In this document: positions 46,622-55,500 of the stretch, one piece after another
Position numbering within the stretch: the first letter of the stretch is position 1
Layout of the letters: each line of letters begins with the position of its first letter
NCBI GenBank assembly: GCA_963708675.1
Contig: CAVPTO010000003.1
Coordinates: forward strand, 2,666,001 to 2,730,000
DNA from: DATAXP01 sp963708675
GTDB lineage: Bacteria; Planctomycetota; Planctomycetia; Pirellulales; PNKZ01
Direction of reading: 5' to 3'
DNA: 64,000 nucleotides
Program-made: the position numbers and the translations under genes
The notes under the pieces: model-generated
What the model was told of the DNA's origin: nothing
The model's database searches: none
What the model saw: only the letters and a program-made list of their open reading frames with translations

Positions 46622-48559
46622 TTAAAGTCGAAACAGGATTCGCGAGTGAACAAACGCCACGACATCACGGAACAAGACATAGCCAAGGGCGCGACGTCCG
46701 CAGTGAATGCTCGCGCGGCAGTCGGCGCCGAGTTGACGATGCGGCAGCGCGTCGCGATCGACCGCAACGCGCACCATGACCGTGTTGCCATCGTCTCCAT
46801 GAACTTCGGCGGCGAGGTGAACGTCGTCGACGCGGCCTACGAGCGTCGTTTCGGGATCGGTCGCGAGGTGGTAGTCGACGGTCAGCGCGTTGCCGAGTGT
46901 TTTCTGGGCTTGAGCGACACAACCGACGCGATCCTCGGGCACGCGCAGCTCCAACTCCCACGGCCCGGCCGTGTCGGCGACGCTCATGAGAATCTGCCCC
47001 TGCTTCACAGGACGATCGCGAAGCAGTTCGTCGAGATTCCATGTCGTGATCTCGCCGTCGATGGGGCTGCGGACTTCGAGCTTCGTCCGCTTTGTTTGCA
47101 GCAGTACCAGTTGCGAGTTCAAACTCGCGATGCGCTGGCGGCATTCGTCGCGTTCACCCGAGAGGCGGTTGCGTTCTTCGATGCTGAGTCGCTTGCCGTC
47201 TTCGAACAGCGAGCGCTCGACGGAAGTCAACTGCTCGTGCAAGGCCGCGAGTTGGCCGGTCGTGTCGGTGATCGAGACGTCGAGATCGGTATTGCGCAGC
47301 GTCGCGAGCAACTGTCCTTGCGCAACGTGCTCGCCGTGCTGCACAAGAACATGGTCGACAGTCCCTTCGACGGTGGCAAAGACATCGCGGCGCACGGCAG
47401 GTTCGAGCGTGCCGGTGGCATGCATGTCGAAGTCGTAGGGAACGAAGGCGAGGATGGCGGCGAGCGTGGTCACCGCGATGACGACTGCGAGCGTCTTGGG
47501 CAGCGCGCGGGCCTGTACGAGTGCGCGGCTTTCGGCGAGCGTTTCCCATATGACTACGAGCGGCAATTGTTCGTGCTGCTGGGCGTTCGTCAGTGCTCGC
47601 GCGCTCTGGCGGCAGATGAGGTTGGCGCGGTCTTGAATCGCCGACAGGGTTGTTGAGTCTTCGATGACTTCGACGATGAGGGCGGCCTGAGGATCAGGTG
47701 ACGGTTCGTCTTGTAAGCGCGAAACCGCAAGCGGGAGAATTCCGATGATCTTGGAGTTCGCGCGAGTGAGGTAATTGTCGAGGGCATCGCCGATTTGCGG
47801 GGCGAATGATTCGGAGACACCAACGAACCAAAGAGGTTCGCCGGTGCGCATGACAGTGGTGATCAGACGTTCGAGGCCGTGGACGGCCGCGGAGCGGGCG
47901 TCGAAGGTGTCTTGCCCGCTGATGGCCAGCAGCGACCAGCGATGTCCGCGTTTGACGGCGACGCTCACGCGATCGCAGCCGATGATCCGACGACCCTCGT
48001 TGGCGATGGCATATGCGACGGGCTTCGAGCGGAGCGAGCCGTGAACCGCTTCGCGGAGTTGATCGAGCTTGTGCCAGGCAGCGCGTTCGGTTTCGAGTCG
48101 GCGGACATAGCGAGTGCGAAAGTATTCGCGAGTGTGGACGGCAGCGCGTGCGGCAATTGCGAGGATGTCGAGCTGTTCGTCGGGCGACAGGTCACGATCG
48201 AAAACCAACTCCACGATGATCGATGGGTTATCGGGCAACGAGATCGGCACGAGCAACAGCATGTGTTCGCCGACTCGAACACAAGTGCACTGACCTGCCG
48301 AGAGCACACGCATGACGAGTTGCGCGTTGTCGCGGGCCCGTTCGCCTGAGACGAACGTGCGAGGCATCTCACGATCGAGCATCAATCGCGCAGCGCCACG
48401 CGAGGATTGCCTCCACAGGGCTCCGGCGTCAGCGTCGACGGCGGCGGTCAACGAGGAAAGCAATGTTTCGAGGAAGCGATCCTCGGTGAGAGTGCCGTCG
48501 ACGCAGCGGGCGAGGTCGGTGAGAGGGTCGGTAGATTGGGCGGAGATGATGGACGCCAT
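46622..48559 (-). CDS. GAF-domain/transmembrane/HlyD fusion protein
   Basis: The product has 645 residues. The N-terminal 340 residues look cytoplasmic and resemble one or two GAF domains (AIANEGRRIIGCDRVSVAVKRGHRWSLLAISGQDTFD). A single membrane helix follows (LAVVIAVTTLAAILAFVPYD, about residues 375-395). A periplasmic HlyD adaptor completes it (lipoyl part RRDVFATVEGTVDHVLVQHGEHVAQGQLLATLR, then a helical hairpin and barrel). It may therefore sense a cytoplasmic ligand and gate export. It heads the four-gene operon. A half-palindrome at 48598 and an 86-base gap separate it from the upstream chitinase-like gene. The identity of the ligand is unknown. Confidence 0.82.
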   Translation of the reverse strand: MASIISAQSTDPLTDLARCVDGTLTEDRFLETLLSSLTAAVDADAGALWRQSSRGAARLMLDREMPRTFVSGERARDNAQLVMRVLSAGQCTCVRVGEHMLLLVPISLPDNPSIIVELVFDRDLSPDEQLDILAIAARAAVHTREYFRTRYVRRLETERAAWHKLDQLREAVHGSLRSKPVAYAIANEGRRIIGCDRVSVAVKRGHRWSLLAISGQDTFDARSAAVHGLERLITTVMRTGEPLWFVGVSESFAPQIGDALDNYLTRANSKIIGILPLAVSRLQDEPSPDPQAALIVEVIEDSTTLSAIQDRANLICRQSARALTNAQQHEQLPLVVIWETLAESRALVQARALPKTLAVVIAVTTLAAILAFVPYDFDMHATGTLEPAVRRDVFATVEGTVDHVLVQHGEHVAQGQLLATLRNTDLDVSITDTTGQLAALHEQLTSVERSLFEDGKRLSIEERNRLSGERDECRQRIASLNSQLVLLQTKRTKLEVRSPIDGEITTWNLDELLRDRPVKQGQILMSVADTAGPWELELRVPEDRVGCVAQAQKTLGNALTVDYHLATDPETTLVGRVDDVHLAAEVHGDDGNTVMVRVAVDRDALPHRQLGADCRASIHCGRRALGYVLFRDVVAFVHSRILFRL

Positions 48560-48597
48560 AGTTCAACACGTCAACGTGAAAGAGATACGCGACACAC

Positions 48598-48631
48598 AGC
48601 GGAGCGCTCCGCTGCGCGTCGCGGCTAACCG
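48598..48631. repeat. Half-element of the GTTAGCC palindrome family
   Basis: AGCGGAGCGCTCCGCT (48598-48613) is a perfect 16-base palindrome, followed by GCGCGTCGCGGCTAACC, the right arm of the 21637-21716 element. It lies between the chitinase-like gene and the export operon and may partially terminate transcription. Confidence 0.65.
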
Positions 48632-48645
48632 GGAGATGACGATCG

Positions 48646-51042
48646 TTAGATCGTGTTGAAGATCTTCGAGAAGTCGAACGCGGCCTGGTTGACGCTGCTG
48701 GAAGTAGAGTCGGCGTAGGTCTTGCTGCTGCCGGCGACGTCGCGATTCAGCGACCACATCGAGATGCGTGCCATGCCGTGTTGCTCGGCAAACGTGACGA
48801 GCTGTTGAGCGGCCGCCTGATCGAAAACTTCGTCGGAAGCATCGTTGACGCCGATCATCGGTGTGACGCCGACCATACTCCACAACTGGGCGGAGGTCTT
48901 CGACGATCCGTAAAGCGTCTGAAGTTGACCGAACAGGCTGTTGGCGGCGTCGATGGCATAGGTGCCCATTTGGCCCGCCGGGTTCGGAGCGGCGCCGTCG
49001 CCGTAGTCCATCGCCATCACATTGACGCCACCGATTTGCACGCCGTAACGCAACGCCGATTGCAGGACATACAAACCATCGGCCGTCAGTCCGGTCGGCA
49101 ACGCGGGGAGGGTGAACCACACGTCGAGCGTCTGCCCCTTGGCGGCAGCGGCCTGCTGTAGGGCGGCAATCGCTTGCGAACGACGATCGATCGAGGCGTG
49201 ATCGGCCACCGCGGCGCCTTCGATGTCGAAGTCGATGTGCGTGAGGTTGTAAGCGGTGATGACCTGCTGATAGGCGGCCGTGAGCGTCGTGACGTTCGTG
49301 ATAGTCTGCGCGAGCTCTTGCCCGGCTTCGCCACCGAACGACGCCATCACGTCGCCACCGACGGCACGCACCTGTGCCACCTGCTGACGCAGCGCGGTGT
49401 CGAACGTACCGCCGTTGACTTCGTACTCGTTGTAGCCGCCCCACGCGGGTTGGTTGTTCGAGTCGGCCGTGATGAAGGCGAGCGTGAAGTACTTCGTGCC
49501 CGCGGTCTGAATCGCCGAGCTGAGGTTGTACGTCGGGTAGAGCGTGACGTCGACATAGGGAGCATAGTATTGAGCCGGCCAGGTGCTCGCCGCGGCCGGA
49601 ACGCCGACGGTGAGCAGAACCGAAGCCGTGGCAGTGCCCCCCTTGCCGTCGCTGGCGGTGTAGGTGAAGGTGTCGCTGCCGGTGTAGCCGGTGGTCGGCG
49701 TGTAGGTGAGCGTGCCGTCGGTGTTCTTCACCACGACGCCGTGAGCCGCCTGCGTGAACGAGGCGACGGTGAGCGTGTCGCCGTCGGGGTCGGTATCGTT
49801 GGCGAGGACGTTGATCGCGACCGCCTGGTTCGTGTTCACTTGCACGACATCGACAGTGAGAACTGGAGCTTGATTGGTCGTGCCGGTCGAGCCGCCTGTG
49901 GAACCTCCGGTTGATCCGCCAGTCGAGCCACCGCTGCTCGTACCGCTCGTCAATACATAATTGACGGGCGTGGTGGTGACGTTGCCTGGCGAGCCGTTGA
50001 AGCCGAACGACGCGGTGCCGCCGGCGGCGATGTTTGCGTTCCATCCCGCGTTGCTAAGGACGTAGTGATTGCCGACATGGCTGACGATTGTGGCGTCCCA
50101 GATGTCGGTGATTTGCCCGGCGAAGTCGAACGAGACTTGCCAGTTGGTGACCGCCTGCGAGCTGGTGTTCTTCATCGTGATTTGACCGGTGAAGCCGCTG
50201 CCCCAGTCGCTTGATACTTGGAAGGTGAAGTTGCCCGATGTCTGTGCGACGTCGTCGTTCTGAATCGTGCCGGTACCGCTCGACGTGCCGAGCTTGGCGT
50301 TGACGGCGTTGCTGAGCGTGACAAGGAACGTTTCGTCGGGTTCGATCGTCGTGTCGCCGTTGACGGCAACCGAAATCGTTTTGCTCGTTTGGCCGGCCGC
50401 AAAGGTCAGCGTGCCGCTGGCGGCCTGATAGTCGCTGCCGGCGGTGGCCGTGCCGTTGCTCGTGGCGTATTGCACGGTGACGGGGGACGTCGAAGCGGCC
50501 GACAGGTTCACGGTAAACACCATGTTCGACGTGCCGCTGTTGCCTTCGACGATGCTGGCGTTGCCAATCGACAAACTCGGCAACTGTGCGGTTTGTCCGC
50601 CGAGCGCTGCGCCGTTAAGCGAGTAGTTGGCAGGCGTCGCGGTTGTGCTTCCCGAGGCGATGAAGCCGAATGTCAACGAACTATTCGCACCGATGTTCGT
50701 GTCGTATGACGCGCCTTTGATGACGTAATGGCTGCCGACGTGGCTGACGATCGTGGCGTCCCAGATCGAGGTAATATTGTCTGCGTAGTCGAAGCCGAGC
50801 TGCCAACCGTTGACGGCCGTCGATTGGTTGTTGGTGATTTGCAGGTTGGCTTGCAGTCCGGTAGTCCACGAGCTGGTCATGGTGTATGCGGCTTGAACGT
50901 CGGCGGCCATCAGCGTGCGTTCTTCGAGCATCTCGACGTTGCGTTGCTGCGATCGCTTCTTCGGCACGCGGCGTTGCCTGGCTGCTCGGATTCGCTCGCG
51001 TCGCAGATTCAGCAGATGACGGACCATGCTCGCAATCGTCAT
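48646..51042 (-). CDS. Exported chitinase-like protein (GH18) with LEPR-XLL-like leader
   Basis: The product has 798 residues. The N-terminus is basic and ends in EMLEERTLMAADV, resembling the planctomycete LEPR-XLL export motif. Two CBM2-like cellulose-binding domains follow (about 47-145 and 272-368; both contain SIWDATIVSHVG or DIWDATIVSHVG), with a Calx-beta domain between (about 155-265). A Gly/Ser/Thr linker (TGGSTGGSTGG) and a cadherin/BID-like domain (TDPDGDTLTV ... GSDTFTYTASDGKGG) precede the GH18 barrel (about 495-798). The catalytic Glu is in HIDFDIEGA and MDYGDG is also seen. It probably degrades chitin- or cellulose-associated polymers outside the cell. It is the likely substrate of the neighbouring export operon. 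Confidence 0.82.
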   Translation of the reverse strand: MTIASMVRHLLNLRRERIRAARQRRVPKKRSQQRNVEMLEERTLMAADVQAAYTMTSSWTTGLQANLQITNNQSTAVNGWQLGFDYADNITSIWDATIVSHVGSHYVIKGASYDTNIGANSSLTFGFIASGSTTATPANYSLNGAALGGQTAQLPSLSIGNASIVEGNSGTSNMVFTVNLSAASTSPVTVQYATSNGTATAGSDYQAASGTLTFAAGQTSKTISVAVNGDTTIEPDETFLVTLSNAVNAKLGTSSGTGTIQNDDVAQTSGNFTFQVSSDWGSGFTGQITMKNTSSQAVTNWQVSFDFAGQITDIWDATIVSHVGNHYVLSNAGWNANIAAGGTASFGFNGSPGNVTTTPVNYVLTSGTSSGGSTGGSTGGSTGGSTGTTNQAPVLTVDVVQVNTNQAVAINVLANDTDPDGDTLTVASFTQAAHGVVVKNTDGTLTYTPTTGYTGSDTFTYTASDGKGGTATASVLLTVGVPAAASTWPAQYYAPYVDVTLYPTYNLSSAIQTAGTKYFTLAFITADSNNQPAWGGYNEYEVNGGTFDTALRQQVAQVRAVGGDVMASFGGEAGQELAQTITNVTTLTAAYQQVITAYNLTHIDFDIEGAAVADHASIDRRSQAIAALQQAAAAKGQTLDVWFTLPALPTGLTADGLYVLQSALRYGVQIGGVNVMAMDYGDGAAPNPAGQMGTYAIDAANSLFGQLQTLYGSSKTSAQLWSMVGVTPMIGVNDASDEVFDQAAAQQLVTFAEQHGMARISMWSLNRDVAGSSKTYADSTSSSVNQAAFDFSKIFNTI

Positions 51043-51297
51043 AACGTGACCTCGCTTAGAGAAGAACGCCTGAGAGTGCCAATCCCGTGACTGGCATCAC
51101 CTTAAGTTTGTGTCAGAAAACTTTTCGCAATCGGCAGCGAACCAGCCCCGAACGCGCACCGTAGACGCTGATAGCCCCATGAAACGGTTCGATGCATACC
51201 TGGGACATCGAACCATCAACCACACCGCATCGACGCTGCGATCTTCGACACCACGACATCGACGCACGCACCATGACGAGACACCAGGGAGATACGA
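51043..51297. promoter_or_regulatory. Divergent promoter region
   Basis: This 255-base region separates the chitinase-like gene (minus) and the XRE regulator (plus). Both promoters must lie here. An AGGGAGATACGA Shine-Dalgarno precedes the ATG at 51298. No confident operator or -35/-10 pair was found. The arrangement suggests the XRE protein regulates the export operon and itself. Confidence 0.4.
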
Positions 51298-52263
51298 ATG
51301 CCGCGTGGACATGTTCTGCCCGATGGCCAGACGATTGCGACCTTGCGCGGAGAAGCTGGCCTGACGCAGGATGAGCTCGCGGCACGCGCGGGTTACGGAC
51401 TTCGCACGATCGGAAAGATCGAAAGCAGTCGACCAACGACTTCGCCGACCTTGTCGGCCGTTGCGACGGTGCTCAGCGATACGCTCGGCCGCAGCGTCGA
51501 ACTTGGCGACTTGATGATCCGCGGCATAAGCGGCATGCCGATGGCTGAGCCTCGCGCGCCGCATCGCGACGTGTTCATCGGCGATCACGTGCAATGGCTG
51601 GACCTGAGCGAGTATGCGTCGGGCGAAACTCGCGGGGCGCGTGGACCTTCGGCCGTGCTGAACGAGACGATTTTGGTGCGTCATATCCCGCCGACGCTTA
51701 GGAACTTGGATTTGTCTTACGACGCGCGCGGGGGCGTAGCCATGGGTCGATCGCTCTCGCATGGGGACGGCGCGGTATGGTCTTCAACGACCGATGCGCC
51801 GTGGGCCGAGATGCGGATTCCGATCGCCAGCGCCTCGCTCGTGCCGCCTTGGGTGCTTCAGAATCGTGTCGAGTACTTCGATGCTAAGAACGACAACATC
51901 ACGAACGACAACATCACGAACGACAACATCACGAACGACAACATCACGAACGACGATGCCACTAACTTCGATGCCGTTGTCGCCAATGCGACTGTCAGAA
52001 CTGACACGTCATCGATTTCAGAAAAGCAGGACGTGGAAGAAAAGTTCGAAACTCGCGTAACGCATCCAACGGATTGCCTCACGCTGATCGTTTCGCTCCC
52101 ATTCTGCCGCGGCGCGCACGCGCTGCAAGCTTTTTGTTTGAGCGATGCGGAAAAGCCGACGCTCGCGCCGCAGCAGCCGCTATTGCTGTCGCACGGGCAG
52201 GTAATCGTGTGGCGCATCGCGTCGCCACGACCGCGGCAGACGTATCAACTGCGCTGGCGGTGA
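51298..52263 (+). CDS. XRE-family transcriptional regulator with a C-terminal beta domain
   Basis: The product has 321 residues. A helix-turn-helix of the XRE/Cro type lies near the start (TIATLRGEAGLTQDELAARAGYGLRTIGKIESSRPTTS). The remaining part is a beta-rich domain of unknown type (DVFIGDHVQWLDLSEYASGE ... RNLDLSYDARGG). It contains an in-frame run of four 15-base repeats coding for NDNIT (51889-51948). The C-terminal portion resembles a sensing or oligomerisation module, but I cannot name it. It is divergent from the LEPR-XLL chitinase-like gene and so probably controls that export locus. The repeats could change the length of the linker. Confidence 0.78.
   Translation: MPRGHVLPDGQTIATLRGEAGLTQDELAARAGYGLRTIGKIESSRPTTSPTLSAVATVLSDTLGRSVELGDLMIRGISGMPMAEPRAPHRDVFIGDHVQWLDLSEYASGETRGARGPSAVLNETILVRHIPPTLRNLDLSYDARGGVAMGRSLSHGDGAVWSSTTDAPWAEMRIPIASASLVPPWVLQNRVEYFDAKNDNITNDNITNDNITNDNITNDDATNFDAVVANATVRTDTSSISEKQDVEEKFETRVTHPTDCLTLIVSLPFCRGAHALQAFCLSDAEKPTLAPQQPLLLSHGQVIVWRIASPRPRQTYQLRWR
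51889..51948 (+). repeat. 15-base tandem repeat, four copies, in frame
   Basis: Four exact copies of AACGACAACATCACG lie in the XRE regulator gene, followed by a partial copy. Each copy adds five residues (NDNIT), so changes in copy number keep the frame. Short exact repeats of this kind are prone to slippage. Confidence 0.9.
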
Positions 52264-52520
52264 CTCGGCAGCTGTTGAGCGTGCTAGGTACGCGTTATGC
52301 CATCTCTTTGAGTGAGTGATGCTGTAATTGCGCATTGATTTCGTTAAGCAACGATGAGTCCCCGGATTTCCAAAGGTGGGGCCATTGTTTTGGGTGGCAG
52401 TGCTGTTCGAAACCTCATCGAAACCTTGCGCGAACCTCTTCGCATTTGAATCGTTGTCGAATCGTGGTGCCCTAGAGTACCTGCCATTGAAGTCACTCAT
52501 GGCACGCGCGAGTTCGACGG

Positions 52521-55500
52521 ATGCTTGGATTTTCAAAGACGCAAGGGCGATTCAATTCAATCTTCGGTCTTCGACAGGCCGGAATAGCGACGGCGATGAC
52601 GGCGCTGTTGCTGCCGTGGTCGACGAACGTCGCACGAGCACAGGTCACGAGCGGCACGTTCAACGTGACAAGTGGTGCTGCCAATTGGACGGACGGCGTC
52701 AACTGGAGTGGCGGCAACTATGTGTCCGCCACGAATGGCGCTGCCACTTTCGTCGGCGCGACTGCAGCGCGAACGATCACGCTCACCGGAGTCACGACGC
52801 TTGGCTCGCTGATCATGGGTGGGGGTACCGCCGCAACGACCATCACTAATAGCGCCGTGTCCACAACGAGCACGCAAAAAATTAACTTCTATACTGGCAC
52901 CGCCGGCGGGGCGATTCTATCGATCACTGGCGGTTCCGGTAATCTCAACATCAATACTGGCGCCACGTATTCGTCGGATCTAACGGTCATCAACGACGCA
53001 AACGACAACATTAGCGTGGTTGGCGGGTTTGCGGCCGTAGGCAGTCGAACTCTTACCAAGAATGGGCAAGGCGAGTTGCAGTTTGGCTCAAGCGGCACCA
53101 CGACCGGCGCGTTCATCATCAACGGCGGTTCGGTGGTAGTAACGAGCGGTCGCCTCGGCGGCGTGTCGAGCATGTTGATTAATAGCGGCGGCCAGTTCCG
53201 CATCGACGACAACAATCCCAATGCGATCTTTAGCATCGGCACTGCAGCCATGGCTTCCGTTATCACGGTTAACGGCCTTGGCAAGACGGCCAACGTCTTC
53301 GATCAGCAGGGGGCTCTCCGCTACGACAATAGCGCTAATGGCGGCAGCGGAGCGTTCGGCGCGACGCTCACCAATTCGATTCAACTCGCCGGCCCGACGG
53401 GTGTCTTTGTCGATGCGGGCTATATTGGTGTGGTGAATTTCGGCGCGATGTCTTTCACGCTCAGCGGCAACATTGGTGGCGCTGGTGGCTTGGTGAAGCA
53501 AGGCGCTGGCACGCTGATGCTTTCAGGCACGAACACTTTCGCTGGCAACATTCTGGCTAGCTTCGGCGCCATAGGAATTACCAGCACCGCGGCTCTACCC
53601 ACGACGGCGGCCATCACCGTCAATCCCAATGCACAATTTGTTCTGAACGGCACGTCGAGCGGCATGGTACTCGGCGCAGTCGGACAATCGCTCACACTCA
53701 ATGGCAACGGAACGGTATTCTCGAGCGGAGCACTGAGAACAGCTACCGCCTCGACGTGGCAAGGCAACATTGTTCTCGCCACCGACAGCATCATCTCGGC
53801 GACATCGAACAACGACCTGACTATCACCGGAACAATCTCCGGCGCAGGTGCATTGCAGAAGCAGGGCAATGGCAATTTGTTTCTCACCGCCAGCGAGAGC
53901 TACACCGGAGCAACGACCGTCGGCAACGGAACGATCGCACTGTCGACTCCCGCCGCATCGATTTCCAGCAGCTCGCAACTTGTTTTGCTTAAGGGCGGAA
54001 ATCTAGTGGTCGACATGACGACGAATAACGGCATCACGCCACTCGGCTCGGCCATGCCCGTGAACATGTTAGGCGGCAACTTTCAGCTAAATGGCAACGC
54101 GGCCTCAAGTTCGCAGAATCTGGGAGCCATCACGCTCAGCGGTGGAAGCTCGGCCGTCACCGTCAATCCCGCAAGCGGAGCGGGAGCCATAATCACGGCG
54201 TCGAATCTTGCACGTGCCGTTGGCGGCGGAGGCGTCGTCTTCCGAGGGCCGGCATTGGGATCGACGCCCGGCGTCAATGTTGCGAACGTCTTCTTCACCA
54301 CCGCGCCGACGTTGACAACCGGCACCGGCTCGAACAACTTCGGCACCCCTCAAGCCGGCTATCTTCCCTACGCCGTGGCCGACACCAGCATCACCGGCAA
54401 CGGTACGACGTTCGCTACGTATGACATCAACGGCATTCGCGCCTTGACGGCGGCCGAACAGACGAACGTCATCGCGGCCGGCAACAACGTCTCGCTCAGC
54501 GGAGCGACGGCCATCAACGCCGCGATCGCGTTGAACTCGCTTGAGATGAACGGGGTTGATCTGACCGGCACCGGCGCCCCGACGCTCACGATCTCCGGCG
54601 GCGGTCTGCTCAACGTCGGCGCCACAAGCACGATCGAGTCGTCGATTGCAAGCTTGTCGTTCGGCAACACTCCAGCAAGTGGCGCCGAAGGCGTGATCAC
54701 GACGGTCAACGACCTGGCTATCGCAACAAAAATTGTCGGGAACGGCGTGAACGCCTTGACCGTTACCAAAGAGGGCAGCGGCACGCTTACCCTTTCGGCC
54801 ACCGGCAGCACGTACAGCACACTCGCGGCGAATGCGGGAACCGTGTTTATTGGCGCTGCCAACGTCTTGCCGAGCAGCGTCAACTTGGCGCTCAACGGCG
54901 GCACGCTCGACATCGGTACGAGCACCACCGCACTGAGCGTCGGTGCGTTGAATGGCGTCGGGCCCAACGGACTTCTCACTTCTTCGTCGGCCACGACGAC
55001 GTTTACGCTCAGGATCAATGGCACGAGCGCTCAATCGTTCGGTGGCGTCGTCATGGGCGTTAACACGCTAACGACGTCGAACGGTGGGAATCCGGTCTAC
55101 GTCGGAGGGATCGCCACGGCGACTGCCACCGGCCAGCGCGTCATTACGCTCAGCGCCGGCTCGGGCAATCTGACGATCGGAACCGCGGGTATCACGTTCA
55201 ACGGCAACACAGGGGCCGCCGAAACACTCTCGCTCCGCGGCGCTGCTGCAACATCGAACACCATCCTCGGGTCGATCACCGCACCGGGGGCTTCGTCGAA
55301 TTCAGCCACCCTCGCGTTATTCAAATTCGATGCCCAAAGCACGTGGACCCTCGCCGCGCCAAATTACTACAACGGCGGCACCACGATCAACGCGGGCACC
55401 CTCGTTGTCGGCTATGACTCGCCGCTCGGAGGTCCGGGCGCGCTCGGTTCCATCACGAGTGCGACCGCTGTCAACGTCGGTAATGCCACGACCGACGGCA

